From positions 248,001 to 312,000 of the forward strand of contig NZ_PVTJ01000001.1 in NCBI RefSeq assembly GCF_003002955.1: 64,000 nt of DNA, given 5' to 3'. The DNA is from Glycomyces artemisiae (lineage in GTDB: Bacteria; Actinomycetota; Actinomycetes; Mycobacteriales; Micromonosporaceae). Below, piece by piece: positions 52,836-62,129 of the stretch (the stretch's first letter is position 1; the number at the start of each line of letters is the position of its first letter). The notes beneath the pieces were generated by a model. It was not told where the DNA came from. It saw only the letters and a program-made list of their open reading frames with translations, and made no database searches. A program made the position numbers and the translations under genes.

Positions 52836-53687
52836 ATGAGTTCAGTGTTCGATGAGAAGCGGGCGGCCCGGCACGGCCTCGCCTTCACCGCCGCCGGGCT
52901 CCTCGCCCTCGCGGCGTGCAGCACCGGCGACGCCAACGCCCAGGAATCCGTGACCGTCCCCGACGAGGCGGTCGCGGCGGGCGAGGTCGAGGAGCTCACG
53001 GTCGAGGTCATCGAGTCCTACCCGCACGACCCCGGCTCGTTCACTCAGGGCCTCGAACTCGCCGAGCATCCCGAATACGGCGCGGTCCTCTACGAGTCCG
53101 CGGGCCTCTACGGCGAGTCCGACGTGCGCATCACCGACCCCGCCACCGGCGAAGTGCTCGCCTCCCAGGACCTCCCCGCCGAGGACTTCGCAGAGGGCCT
53201 CACCCTCACCGACGACGCCGTCTGGCAGATCACCTGGCAGGAGCACCACGCTTACAAGAGGGACCCCGCCACACTCGAAATCGTCGAGACCGTCGACTAC
53301 GACGGCGAGGGCTGGGGCATCTGCTACGACGGCGAGCAGCTCGTCATGAGCGACGGCTCCGACACCCTCACCTTCCGCGACCCGGCCACCTTCGAGCCCA
53401 CCGGGACCGTCAAGGTCACCCTCGACGGCGAACCGGTCTACTCGATCAACGAGCTCGAATGCACCGGCGGCCAGGTCTGGGCCAACCTCTGGCAGACCGA
53501 CCAGATCGTCCGCATCGACCCCGCCACAGGCGAAGTCTGCGCCGTCGTCGACGCCGCCGGGCTCCTCAGCGACGACGAAGCCGCGGGCGCCGACGTCCTC
53601 AACGGCATCGCCGCCGCCGAAGAAGACGGCACCTTCTACATCACCGGGAAGCACTGGCCGAAGCTGTTCCTCGTGCGGTTCGTGTGA
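52836..53687 (+). CDS. Glutaminyl-peptide cyclotransferase lipoprotein
   Basis: A 283-residue plant/bacterial-type glutaminyl cyclase, which turns N-terminal Gln into pyroglutamate. The lipoprotein signal ends at LALAAC (C28), so the enzyme is anchored outside the cell. The beta-propeller bears the family motif YPHDPGSFTQGLEL (about residues 63-76), the YESAGLYGESDVRITD segment, LTDDAVWQITWQEH and a late INELECTGGQVWANLWQTDQIVRIDP. The substrate proteins are unknown. Promoter sequence lies in the preceding 150 bases. Confidence 0.92.
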   Translation: MSSVFDEKRAARHGLAFTAAGLLALAACSTGDANAQESVTVPDEAVAAGEVEELTVEVIESYPHDPGSFTQGLELAEHPEYGAVLYESAGLYGESDVRITDPATGEVLASQDLPAEDFAEGLTLTDDAVWQITWQEHHAYKRDPATLEIVETVDYDGEGWGICYDGEQLVMSDGSDTLTFRDPATFEPTGTVKVTLDGEPVYSINELECTGGQVWANLWQTDQIVRIDPATGEVCAVVDAAGLLSDDEAAGADVLNGIAAAEEDGTFYITGKHWPKLFLVRFV

Positions 53688-53753
53688 GCACAGTGCGCAG
53701 ACCGTGACGATCCGGCGATTGCGCCGCTGGTCGCGGTGGGCCATGATGGCCTC

Positions 53754-54923
53754 ATGGCCATCACCCCCCTTGACCGATTGCTGGAGTACAAGATGCACCT
53801 CTTGGCCGACTCCCGGCAGCCCCGCGTCTTCGCCGCCTGGTGGCAGGACCTCACCACCGCCGCGTTCTCCGCGTGGTTCATCGGCGGGCTGATCCTCGAC
53901 GTCAACGCCCACGCCCGCGGCTGGGCCGAGTCCTTCTTCACCTGGTGGCACCTGGCGTTCTACACCGGCTTCTTCGCCACCGCCGCATGGATCGCCTGGA
54001 TGCTCGTGCGCGCCCACCGCGCCGACGGGCGCACCGGCATGGCCGCCGTCCCCCACGGCTACGGCCCCGCGATCATCGGCGTCCCGCTGTTCCTGGTCTC
54101 CGGGATCGCCGACATGATCTGGCACCAGCTGCTCGGCGTCGAAGCCGACCTCGACATCTTCTTCAGCCCCTCCCACCTCGGCCTCGCCGCCGCCGGGTGC
54201 CTCATCGCCCTGGCGCCGTGGCTGTCCGCGTGGCGGCGCGAGGTCCTCTCCGTCGAGCCCGAGCCGATCCCGATCGAAGCGCGCCTCGCCGCGCCCGCGC
54301 TGTCCCTCGGCTTCGCCATCGCGACGCTCGTGCTGTTCCTCAACTACCTGGTCCCGTTCACCGACACGCCGTTCGCCACGGGCGTGGCCCTCGAAGGGCG
54401 CTTCGGTTACGACTCGGGCCCCGTGGCGGGCATGGTGTTCACGACGGTGCTCGTGCTCGCGCTGGCGGTCTTCACGACCGGCCGGTTCCGGCTGCCGCTC
54501 GGGTTCTTCACCGTGGCGTTCGCGTACCCGTGCATCATGGCCGGGGCGTTCACCGGCTTCGACAACGGCGCCTACGTGTGGGTGCTGCTCCTGTCGGGCG
54601 CGTGGCTCGACTTCCTCATCTGGCTCATCCGGCCCGAGCTGCGGCGCCGCCGCGACCTCATGGTCCTCGCGGGCGGCTGGGCGGTCCCGGTGTGGGCGGC
54701 ATACATGATCGCGACCGGCGCGCACGCAGGGAACTGGCCGGTCGCCGAGATCGGCATCGGCGCGCCCGTGGTCGCCGCCGCGGTCGGGTGCCTGTTCATG
54801 CTGGTGGTCCAGCCCGAGCACCGCGACGCGGTCCGCCCGAGCCCGGCCGAGCCGTCGCCGTTCGACGACGTGATCGCCCGCGCGAAGGCCATGACCGCCA
54901 ACCGCGGCACCGAGCAGCAGTAG
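53754..54923 (+). CDS. Multi-span membrane protein of unknown function (389 aa)
   Basis: About ten hydrophobic segments, for example AAFSAWFIGGLILDVNAHARG, TWWHLAFYTGFFATAAWIAWM and MVFTTVLVLALAVFTTG, with several His/Asp/Trp within or next to spans (WWHLAFY, IADMIWHQLLG), which could bind a metal or heme. No characterised family is recognised. ATG at 53754 (MAITPL) is preferred; GTG at 53736 would add six residues. The gene follows a lipoprotein gene after 66 bases and could share its transcript. Confidence 0.75.
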   Translation: MAITPLDRLLEYKMHLLADSRQPRVFAAWWQDLTTAAFSAWFIGGLILDVNAHARGWAESFFTWWHLAFYTGFFATAAWIAWMLVRAHRADGRTGMAAVPHGYGPAIIGVPLFLVSGIADMIWHQLLGVEADLDIFFSPSHLGLAAAGCLIALAPWLSAWRREVLSVEPEPIPIEARLAAPALSLGFAIATLVLFLNYLVPFTDTPFATGVALEGRFGYDSGPVAGMVFTTVLVLALAVFTTGRFRLPLGFFTVAFAYPCIMAGAFTGFDNGAYVWVLLLSGAWLDFLIWLIRPELRRRRDLMVLAGGWAVPVWAAYMIATGAHAGNWPVAEIGIGAPVVAAAVGCLFMLVVQPEHRDAVRPSPAEPSPFDDVIARAKAMTANRGTEQQ

Positions 54924-54961
54924 GGGGTCGGCCGCCGCCCGCGGACGGCGGCCGACCTTGA

Positions 54962-55891
54962 CTACTTCAGGGCCGCAAGACTTTCTGCCATGAGCGCGTC
55001 GGAGATGAGGGCCGTGCTCGTGCCCTTCGTGCGGCACGCGTACGCGCCCGAGATCCGGCCCGCGTCGAGGGCCTCGGCGAGCCCGTAGCCCTTGCCGCGC
55101 GCCCACAGCAGGCCCGACACGAACGCGTCGCCCGCGCCGTTGGAGTCCACCGGCGCCCACTCGGCCCACTCCGGCGAGACCGCGCCGAGCTCGGCCACGG
55201 GGTCGATGGCCCGGTACCGCTCCAGCGACCCGCCGCGTTCGAGGACGTAGCCGCCGTGCTCGCCGTCGGTCGCGATGACGACCGCCGCGCGGCCGTTGTC
55301 GATGATCCAGCGCATGGCCTTCTCCGGGTCGCCGCCGAGGCGGGCCGCGGAGAGGGTCACCAGGTCGGCGCGGCGTGCGAAGTCCTTCTGGTGCTCGGCC
55401 TCGCCGTCCCAGCCGTGCAGGTCGGTGGAGACGGTGACGCCCTCGGGGATGGCCGCCAGCACGTCGCGGGTGTGGTTGGGGATCGACACGTGGACGTGCT
55501 TCGCCTCGGCCACATGGGGTCCGAAGAAGGACTCGGGCATCCGCAGGTCGGGGTCGTGGCGGTAGTCGTAGAAGGAGTAGCGGCGGCCACCGGCGTCGAC
55601 GAGGTTCACCGAGCGGGAGGTCCCGTTGGGGGAGATGAGGTAGCGGAAGTCCAGCCCGTGCGCGTCGTAGTGGCGGCGGATGAGCGCGCCCTGCTCGTCG
55701 TCGCCGATGTAGTCGATGAACCGGGTCGCGAGCCCGAGGTGGAGGCACCCGAGCGCGACGCCGTTCCCGGTGTGCGCCACGTAGTCGAGGATCGGCTCCA
55801 CGTGCGTGGAGTCGCCGTCGCCGATCGCGATCTCCGGGACGCGCACGATGGTGTCGACGCCGACGCCGCCGACGACCAGGATGTCCAGCAT
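54962..55891 (-). CDS. PfkB-family carbohydrate kinase
   Basis: A 309-residue ribokinase-like kinase: N-terminal LVVGGVGVDTIVRVPEI, the substrate-binding HTGNGVALGCLHLGL, and the catalytic DSNGAGDAFVSGLLWARG (about residues 250-267) with the anion hole GAGD and catalytic Asp. ATG at 55891 follows AAAGGAAG at seven bases. The first sugar-binding motif resembles those of fructokinase/adenosine-like kinases, but the substrate is not certain. It is divergent from wrbA. Confidence 0.93.
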   Translation of the reverse strand: MLDILVVGGVGVDTIVRVPEIAIGDGDSTHVEPILDYVAHTGNGVALGCLHLGLATRFIDYIGDDEQGALIRRHYDAHGLDFRYLISPNGTSRSVNLVDAGGRRYSFYDYRHDPDLRMPESFFGPHVAEAKHVHVSIPNHTRDVLAAIPEGVTVSTDLHGWDGEAEHQKDFARRADLVTLSAARLGGDPEKAMRWIIDNGRAAVVIATDGEHGGYVLERGGSLERYRAIDPVAELGAVSPEWAEWAPVDSNGAGDAFVSGLLWARGKGYGLAEALDAGRISGAYACRTKGTSTALISDALMAESLAALK

Positions 55892-56006
55892 GTGATTGCT
55901 TCCTTTGAAAAAATTTGCAGGATTGTGTGGAATCTGTTGCGAGGGCAACCCTATGGGAACGACTGTGCCAGGGTCAACACCGATTCTCACGCAAGGGGGA
56001 CGCATC

Positions 56007-56603
56007 ATGGTCAAGCTGGCCGTCATCTACTACTCGCAGACCGGGAACGTCTACGAGATGGCGAAGACCGCCGCGAGGGAGGGCCGGGACGCCGGCGCCG
56101 AGGTGCGCCTGCGGAAGGTGCGCGAGCTGGCCCCGCCCGAGGCGATCGCGTCGAACGAGGCATGGGCCGAGCACGCCGAGGCCACCGCCGACGTCGAGGA
56201 GGCGGCGCTCGACGACCTCGACTGGGCCGACGCGGTCCTGTGGGGCACGCCGACGCGGTACGGGCTGCCGACGGCGCAGATCAAGCAGTTCATCGACATC
56301 ACGGGCCCGCTGTGGCAGGAGGGGAGGCTCGCCGACAAGGTGATGTCGACGTTCACGTCGACGCAGACGAGCCACGGCGGCCAGGAGTCGACGATCCTCG
56401 CGATGAACAACACGTTCTACCACTGGGGCGCGATCATCGTCTCGCCCGGCTACACCGACCCGCTCCAGTTCGACGTGGAGATCGGGAACCCTTACGGCGC
56501 CAGCCACATCGGGCTCAAGGGCCCGGTGTCGGAGAAGGACCGCGCCGCGGTGGCGATCCAGACCAAGCGCGTGGTGTCGATCGCGCGGCGCCTGCACGGC
56601 TGA
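56007..56603 (+). CDS. wrbA: NAD(P)H:quinone oxidoreductase, WrbA type
   Basis: A 198-residue flavodoxin-like FMN enzyme that reduces quinones by two electrons. Features are KLAVIYYSQTGNVYEMA (phosphate-binding loop, about residues 3-19), LWGTPTRYGLPTAQIKQF (about 78-95), and STFTSTQTSHGGQESTI followed by NTFYHWG and IVSPGYTD, as in WrbA. ATG at 56007 has an AGGGGGA ribosome site. A strong bidirectional terminator follows. Confidence 0.95.
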   Translation: MVKLAVIYYSQTGNVYEMAKTAAREGRDAGAEVRLRKVRELAPPEAIASNEAWAEHAEATADVEEAALDDLDWADAVLWGTPTRYGLPTAQIKQFIDITGPLWQEGRLADKVMSTFTSTQTSHGGQESTILAMNNTFYHWGAIIVSPGYTDPLQFDVEIGNPYGASHIGLKGPVSEKDRAAVAIQTKRVVSIARRLHG

Positions 56604-56609
56604 AGGCGC

Positions 56610-56648
56610 GGCGAAGGGCCCCGAGGGATCGCCTCGGGGCCCTTCGCC
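56610..56648. terminator. Bidirectional terminator between wrbA and membrane protein gene
   Basis: GGCGAAGGGCCCCGAGG and its complement form a perfect 17-bp stem around a 5-base loop in a convergent gap. Confidence 0.9.
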
Positions 56649-56653
56649 GCCGC

Positions 56654-57775
56654 TCAGCGGGGCTGGACGACGCCGCGGCGGATCGCGTAGGCGAGGGTCG
56701 CCGCGCCCAGGGCCGGGCCCCAGACGTAGAACGGGAACGACCAGATCAGCTCCGGCGCGTCCTGGCGGATCGCCAAGGCCGCGAAGGGGAGCGCCATGAA
56801 CGTGAACATCGCGGCCATGACCGAGGCGGGGACGATCGCGACCATCGGCGGCACGGGCCGGCCTTTGAGGCCGGGCATCCAGAACGGCCAGCGGACGCCC
56901 CACCGGTAGGTCATGCCGAGGCACAGCACGCCGCCGCCGAGGGCCGCGAGACCCAGGCACAGGCCCCAGACGCGGGTGGCCGGGTCGATCATGGAGCTGT
57001 CGAGCGGGCCGCCGATCCACGCCCACGGCGTCAGCCACGACATGCGCACGAGCCCGTAGGGGAGCGAGCAGGCGAACGCGATCCACGCGGCGGTGCGGCC
57101 CCAGCGGGCGGCGCGCTCGGGGGCGAGCCATGCGGGCGCGGGCTGCCCGTCGCGTCCGCTGAGGAGCAGCGTGAGCGCCAGGGCGGCCCAGATGCCGCCG
57201 CCGACGGTCATCCACACCTGGACGAGCATGTAGGCGGCGATGTCGGCGAAGCGGCCGCCGAGCATCGACAGGAAGTCGCCGACGGCGGGGAAGTCGATCA
57301 CCCCGGTGAGGCCCAGGGCCGTGAAGACACCGACGACGGCGAGGCCCGCGATCGTCTTCGCGATGGGCCCGCGCGCGATGAGCACCGGGCTCGCGGCGAT
57401 CAGGAGCGGGATGAACAGCGCGCACAGGTACCCGGCGAGGGACATCGGCGCGGTGGTGCTCATGACGACGCCGAAGGCGACGGCGAACAGGGCCGGGAGG
57501 GCCCAGCGCGTCGAGCGGGCGGCGAGGAGGCCGAGGACCCCGGCGGCGATGAGCGCGGCGGGTCCGGCCCAGTCGGGGACGGCCTCGGGGAGGCGGACGG
57601 TGGGGTCGTACAGCTCGTGCGAGAACGGCCCGGTCGCGGGGTCGAGGAGCTGCCAGAGCCCGATGGGGATCACGGTGAGGGACCACAGGAACGCCGCGAG
57701 GGCGGCGCGTCCGGTGCGGCGGTGCCGTTCGGGGCGCAGCTTTTCCAAGCGCTGGGTGGCGGGTTGCGTTGTCAT
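56654..57775 (-). CDS. Multi-span membrane protein of unknown function (373 aa)
   Basis: About ten hydrophobic segments with a polar N-terminus: ALAAFLWSLTVIPIGLWQLLD, AALIAAGVLGLLAA, AMYLCALFIPLL-type spans and MVQVWMTVGGGIWAALALTLLLSG. Aromatic and Arg-rich loops (LVRMSWLTPWAWIGGPLD, MTYRWGVRWPFWMPGLKG) are notable. I do not recognise a family. ATG at 57775 (MTTQPATQ) is the best start. Nothing links it to its neighbours. Confidence 0.72.
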   Translation of the reverse strand: MTTQPATQRLEKLRPERHRRTGRAALAAFLWSLTVIPIGLWQLLDPATGPFSHELYDPTVRLPEAVPDWAGPAALIAAGVLGLLAARSTRWALPALFAVAFGVVMSTTAPMSLAGYLCALFIPLLIAASPVLIARGPIAKTIAGLAVVGVFTALGLTGVIDFPAVGDFLSMLGGRFADIAAYMLVQVWMTVGGGIWAALALTLLLSGRDGQPAPAWLAPERAARWGRTAAWIAFACSLPYGLVRMSWLTPWAWIGGPLDSSMIDPATRVWGLCLGLAALGGGVLCLGMTYRWGVRWPFWMPGLKGRPVPPMVAIVPASVMAAMFTFMALPFAALAIRQDAPELIWSFPFYVWGPALGAATLAYAIRRGVVQPR

Positions 57776-58059
57776 GCCTTCAGCCTCGCGGCGGACGCGC
57801 CCCGGCCCCTCCCGCGCGCGGGCGAACCGCCTCCCCCTCGCGGGGGAACATTCCCGAGGCCGCTGCGAAACGCGGGCTTTCCTTCCCCGCAAAGCGATTG
57901 CAATACCGGATCGGCAAGGTCACGGAGCCATCACGAACTGGAACGGGTTCGGGCACGGCATGTGGCATCCACTCCCCGCCTGCCATAGGGTGTAACTCGG
58001 ATCACGTCAACCTCCATGTCCACCTGCGGATCCATCTCGAACACTCAATAGGAGAAACC

Positions 58060-59316
58060 ATGGCTCGCTTTCCCCGAGCACTGCTCGCTGTAGCCACCGC
58101 CGGCATCACAGCGTTGTCGCTGGCCGCCTGCGGCGAGGACGAGGACCCGTCGGCGTCCGGAGGTGAATGCACCGAGAGCGACGACGCACTGAAGATCGGC
58201 ACGATCCTGCCGCAGACCGGTTCCCTCGCCTTCCTCGGCCCGCCCGAATTCGCGGGCGTCCACCTGGCCCAGCAGGAGATCAACGAGTACGGCGGCGTCC
58301 TCGGCAGCTGCGTCGACGTGCTCGACCAGGACTCGGGCGACACCTCGACCGACATCGCCAGCCAGTCCGCCGACGCCCTCATCGCGCAGGGCGTGCACGC
58401 GGTCATCGGCGCGGCCTCCTCGGGCGTCTCCTTCCAGTTCATCGACAAGCTGTACGAAGAGGGCATCGTCCAGGTGTCCCCGGCGAACACGTCGCCGGAC
58501 TTCACCACCTATGAGCGCGGCGACTACTACTTCCGCACCGCGCCCTCGGACGTCCTCCAGGGCCGCGTCCTCGCCGACACGATCATCCAGGACGGCCACG
58601 AGAAGATCGCGATCCTCGCCCTCCAGGACGCGTACGGCACCGGCCTGGCCGACTCCGTCGAGCAGAACTTCACCGAGTTCGGCGGCGAGGTCGTCCTCAA
58701 GACGATCTACGACCCGACCGCGACCGAGTTCTCCGCCGAGGTCAGCGCCGTCGCCGACTCCGGCGCCGACGCGATCGTCCTGGTCACCTTCAACGAGATC
58801 GTCAACCTCGGCCCGGCCCTCGCCGAAGGCGGCCTGAGCGCCCAGGACATCCCCTGGTACCTCGTCGACGGCAACCTCGCCGACTACAGCGAGACCTTCC
58901 CGGCCGGCTTCATGGAGGGCGCGAAGGGCACCTTCCCGGGCGCCGACCCGGCGGAGATCCGCGACCGCCTCCTCGAAGTGGACCCGGAGCTGACCGACTT
59001 CACGTACGGCCCCGAGTCCTACGACGCCACCTCGCTCGTCGCCCTCGCGGCCATCGCCGGCGACAGCATCGACTCCGAGACCATCAAGGACAACCTGATC
59101 GACGTCTCCAGCGGCGGCACCAAGTGCACCGGCTTCACCGAGTGCGCCGAGCTGCTCGCCGAGGACAACACCGCCGACATCGACTACGAGGGCTACTCCG
59201 GCCCGATCGAGTTCTCGCCCGAGGGCGACGTCAACGCGGCGACGATCGGCGTCTACCAGTACCTGCCCGACAACACCTACGAGAACCTCACCTACACCTT
59301 CGGCGAGCTGAGCTAA
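58060..59316 (+). CDS. livK: Branched-chain amino-acid ABC importer, substrate-binding lipoprotein
   Basis: A 418-residue periplasmic-binding-type protein (LivJ/LivK, Peripla_BP_6). The lipoprotein signal ends LSLAAC (C24), followed by a Glu/Asp/Ser linker. The mature domain starts ALKIGTILPQTGSLAFLGPPEFAGVHLAQQEIN (in pieces) and includes HAVIGAASSGVSFQF, and IAILALQDAYGTGLADSVEQ. ATG at 58060 follows AGGAGA. It faces the livHMGF genes across a terminator, so it is a separately transcribed partner of that importer. The acidic linker resembles that of LivH. Confidence 0.92.
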   Translation: MARFPRALLAVATAGITALSLAACGEDEDPSASGGECTESDDALKIGTILPQTGSLAFLGPPEFAGVHLAQQEINEYGGVLGSCVDVLDQDSGDTSTDIASQSADALIAQGVHAVIGAASSGVSFQFIDKLYEEGIVQVSPANTSPDFTTYERGDYYFRTAPSDVLQGRVLADTIIQDGHEKIAILALQDAYGTGLADSVEQNFTEFGGEVVLKTIYDPTATEFSAEVSAVADSGADAIVLVTFNEIVNLGPALAEGGLSAQDIPWYLVDGNLADYSETFPAGFMEGAKGTFPGADPAEIRDRLLEVDPELTDFTYGPESYDATSLVALAAIAGDSIDSETIKDNLIDVSSGGTKCTGFTECAELLAEDNTADIDYEGYSGPIEFSPEGDVNAATIGVYQYLPDNTYENLTYTFGELS

Positions 59317-59339
59317 CCGAAGCGGCGCAAGCCAAAAGA

Positions 59340-59370
59340 AGCCCCCCGGGACCACAGGACCCGGGGGGCT
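59340..59370. terminator. Terminator between livK and livF
   Basis: AGCCCCCCGGG and CCCGGGGGGCT form an 11-bp perfect stem with a 9-base loop in the convergent gap. Confidence 0.85.
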
Positions 59371-59385
59371 CCGCCTTGCTCTCCG

Positions 59386-60219
59386 CTAGCTGGCCCGGCC
59401 GAGCGTGCCGAGGTACAGCTCCACGACCTTCGGGTCGTCGATCAGGCCGTCACCGGGACCGGTGTAGGCGCTGCGGCCCTGGTCCAGCACGTAGCCGCGG
59501 TCGCAGATCTGGAGGCACCGCCGCGCGTTCTGCTCGACCATGACCACCGTGACGCCGGTCTGGTTGATCTGCTTCGTGTTGAAGAAGACCTCGTCCTGCA
59601 TCGCGGGGGACAGGCCCGCCGACGGCTCGTCCAGCAGCAGCACCGACGGCTCCATCATGAGCGCCCGGCCCATCGCCACCATCTGCCGCTCGCCGCCCGA
59701 GAGCGAGCCGGCCCGCTGCGCGCGCCGGTCCCCGAGCACCGGGAACAGGTCCGTCACGAACTCGAACCGCTCCTTGAACGCCTTGGGCCGCAGGAACACC
59801 CCCATTTCGAGGTTCTCCTCGACCGTGAGCGCCGCGAACACGTTGTTCGTCTGCGGCACGAACCCCACCCCCAGCGGCACCAGCTGGTGCGCCTTGCGGT
59901 TGGTGATGTCCTCCCCGCGCAGCACGACCTTCCCGGACGTGATGCCCACCAGGCCGAACATGGCCTTCAGCAGCGTCGACTTCCCGGCCCCGTTCGGGCC
60001 GATGATGCCGACCAGCTCGCCCTCGTTCGCGTACAGGTCGGTCCCGTTCAGGATCGACACGCCCGGGAGGTACCCCGCGACGACCTCGTCGGCGCGCAGC
60101 AGCGCGTCCTGCGAGGCCGCCAGGTGCCCTTCGCGGCTGCACACCTCGGTGGACGACTCGGCGGCCTCGTCGATGGGGGCGCCCGTCGGGCCGATCCCCT
60201 CGGTCTCGTTGTCGCTCAT
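59386..60219 (-). CDS. livF: Branched-chain amino-acid ABC importer ATPase (LivF)
   Basis: A 277-residue ATPase of the HAAT (LivF) type. A non-conserved acidic N-terminal extension of about 40 residues precedes the domain; Walker A GPNGAGKST is at about 74-82, the signature LSGGERQMVAMGRALM at about 175-190, Walker B VLLLDEPSAGLSP, and the LivF-specific MVEQNARRCLQICDRGYVLDQGR end. ATG at 60219 is preferred to the adjacent GTG at 60222 because AGGAGG lies four bases before the ATG. It is last in livHMGF. Confidence 0.93.
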   Translation of the reverse strand: MSDNETEGIGPTGAPIDEAAESSTEVCSREGHLAASQDALLRADEVVAGYLPGVSILNGTDLYANEGELVGIIGPNGAGKSTLLKAMFGLVGITSGKVVLRGEDITNRKAHQLVPLGVGFVPQTNNVFAALTVEENLEMGVFLRPKAFKERFEFVTDLFPVLGDRRAQRAGSLSGGERQMVAMGRALMMEPSVLLLDEPSAGLSPAMQDEVFFNTKQINQTGVTVVMVEQNARRCLQICDRGYVLDQGRSAYTGPGDGLIDDPKVVELYLGTLGRAS

Positions 60220-60227
60220 CACGCCTC

Positions 60228-61085
60228 CTAATGCTGTGCCGCGTCGTGGTGGGCGCCCAGGTACGCGTCGATCACCCGCTGGTCGGCCGAGATCTGGTCC
60301 GGCGTCCCCTCGGTGATGAGCTGCCCGGCCGCCATGACGGCCACCCAGTCCGCGATCTCGTGGACCATGTCCATGTCGTGCTCGACGAACAGCACGGTCA
60401 TGCCCTCTTCGCGCAGGTCCTTGATGTGCTCCAGCAGCGACTGCTTCAGCGCCGGGTTCACCCCGGCCATCGGCTCGTCGAGCATGATCATCTTCGGCTT
60501 GAGCATGAGCGCCCGCGCCATCTCAAGGAGCTTGCGCTGCCCGCCGGAGAGCTCCCCGGCGTAGTGGTCGCGCTTGTCCGCCAGCTTGAACCGCTCCAGC
60601 AGGTCCAGGGCCCGGGCGGCGTTCTGCGCCTCCTCCTTGAGCCACAGCCACCTGAACGGCGCCGCCCACAGGCGCTCCCCGCGCTGGCGGTCGGCGCCGA
60701 TGAGCATGTTCTCCAGGACCGTCATGCGCGACAGGGCCTTCGTCAACTGGAACGTGCGGACCATGCCCGACCGGGCCACCTGGTACGACCGCATCCGGTC
60801 GGCCCGGCGCCCGTCGAACTCCCACGAGCCGCGGCTCGGCCGGTCGAACCCGGTGAGCAGGTTGAAGAACGTGGTCTTCCCCGCCCCGTTCGGGCCGATC
60901 AGCGCGGTGATCGCGCCCCGCTGGACCTCGATGTGCGCGACGTCCACGGCCACGAGGCCGCCGAACGCGCGCCGCACCCCGGTCGCGGTGAGGATCGCGT
61001 CCTGCTTCGGCGCGCCCGGCTCGGCGGGCACGCCCGCGAGGGCCGCCTTCGCCGCCGCGACGCCCGCCTTCACGTCATCGGACAT
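60228..61085 (-). CDS. livG: Branched-chain amino-acid ABC importer ATPase (LivG)
   Basis: A 285-residue ATPase: about 30 extra N-terminal residues, VRRAFGGLVAVDVAHIEVQRG, Walker A GPNGAGKTT (64-72), the LivG insert with GMVRTFQLTKALSRMTVLENMLIGADRQRG (in parts), signature LSGGQRKLLEMARALM, Walker B MIMLDEPMAGVNP and FVEHDMDMVHEIADWVAVM. The ATG overlaps the livM stop by 11 bases. It pairs with LivF as the ATPase heterodimer. Confidence 0.94.
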   Translation of the reverse strand: MSDDVKAGVAAAKAALAGVPAEPGAPKQDAILTATGVRRAFGGLVAVDVAHIEVQRGAITALIGPNGAGKTTFFNLLTGFDRPSRGSWEFDGRRADRMRSYQVARSGMVRTFQLTKALSRMTVLENMLIGADRQRGERLWAAPFRWLWLKEEAQNAARALDLLERFKLADKRDHYAGELSGGQRKLLEMARALMLKPKMIMLDEPMAGVNPALKQSLLEHIKDLREEGMTVLFVEHDMDMVHEIADWVAVMAAGQLITEGTPDQISADQRVIDAYLGAHHDAAQH

Positions 61086-62118
61086 CGAACATCAGCTCCT
61101 TCCGGTTGCCGATGAGCCCCTGCGGCCGGAAGATCAGCAGCAGGACCATTCCCAGACCCAGCAGGAAGAACACCAGCGGGCCCACCTGCGTCGAGTCGAT
61201 CACGCTCGGCGGGATCACGTCGGCGGAGATCGCCTGGATGAGCCCCTGCGCGAGGATGTTGTACAGGAACCAGAACAGCGCCGCGCCGAGCACCGGCCCG
61301 AAGATCCGGGCCGCGCCGCCGAGGATGAGCACCACGTAGAAGTAGAACGTGAAGTCCGTGGTGAACGCGTCCGGCTGGACGTTCGCGCGGCTGAGCGCGA
61401 ACACGAAGCCCGCGATCGCGCCGATGATGCCGCCGAGGACCAGCGCCTGCATCTTGTACGCGAAGACGTTCTTGCCGAGGCTGCGCACGGCCTCCTCGTC
61501 CTCGCGGATGCCCTTGAGGACCCGGCCCCACGGGCTGTGGATGAGGAACGCCATGACCACCAGGATGACCGCGACGAGCGTCCACCCCACGATCATGACC
61601 CAGGTGTCGCGGTAGGAGTACTGGAGCTCGAAGATCCCGAAGTCCACGGCCAGGCGGCCGTTGTCCATCGACACGAACAGGAACGACCAGGTCGTGTCGC
61701 GGTCCCACGGGATCATCTCGAAGAACGGCTCCGAGAAGCCGCGCATGCCGTCCGAGCCGCCGGTGGTGTCCGACCAGACCGTCGCGCGCGCGATGCGCCG
61801 CACGATCTCGGCCGCCGCGATCGTCACGATCGCCAGGTAGTCGGCTCTCAATCGGAGCGTCGGGATGCCGAGCAGCAGCGCCATCACGCACGCCGCGAGC
61901 AGCCCGATCACGATGCCCCACCAGAACGGCAGGCCCATCGCGACCACGCTGAGCGCCAGGCCGTACGCGCCCATCGCCGCGAACGCCGCCTGCCCGAAGT
62001 TGAGCAGACCGGTGTAGCCGAACTGGAGGTTCAGGCCGATCGCGCCGAGCGCGTACACCAGCATCGTCGGACCGATGGCCTGCGTGAGCGCCTGGCTGAA
62101 TACGAATTGCCAATCCAT
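61075..62118 (-). CDS. livM: Branched-chain amino-acid ABC importer permease (LivM)
   Basis: A 347-residue permease with about nine spans: MLVYALGAIGLNLQFGYTGLLNFGQAAFAAMGAYG (in adjacent pieces, the LivM start), GIPTLRLRADYLAIVTIAAAEI, and the EAA-like GRVLKGIREDEEAVRSLGKNVFAYKMQALVLGG. A cytosolic C-terminus (LLIFRPQGLIGNRKELM) closes it. ATG at 62118 is 12 bases after the livH stop; its 3' end overlaps livG by 11 bases. Confidence 0.93.
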   Translation of the reverse strand: MDWQFVFSQALTQAIGPTMLVYALGAIGLNLQFGYTGLLNFGQAAFAAMGAYGLALSVVAMGLPFWWGIVIGLLAACVMALLLGIPTLRLRADYLAIVTIAAAEIVRRIARATVWSDTTGGSDGMRGFSEPFFEMIPWDRDTTWSFLFVSMDNGRLAVDFGIFELQYSYRDTWVMIVGWTLVAVILVVMAFLIHSPWGRVLKGIREDEEAVRSLGKNVFAYKMQALVLGGIIGAIAGFVFALSRANVQPDAFTTDFTFYFYVVLILGGAARIFGPVLGAALFWFLYNILAQGLIQAISADVIPPSVIDSTQVGPLVFFLLGLGMVLLLIFRPQGLIGNRKELMFDVR

Positions 62119-62129
62119 CGCGGGGCCCC

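Noticed and set aside
53754-57775. The two multi-span membrane proteins as paralogues
   Set aside because: Their loops and span patterns do not align beyond general hydrophobicity.
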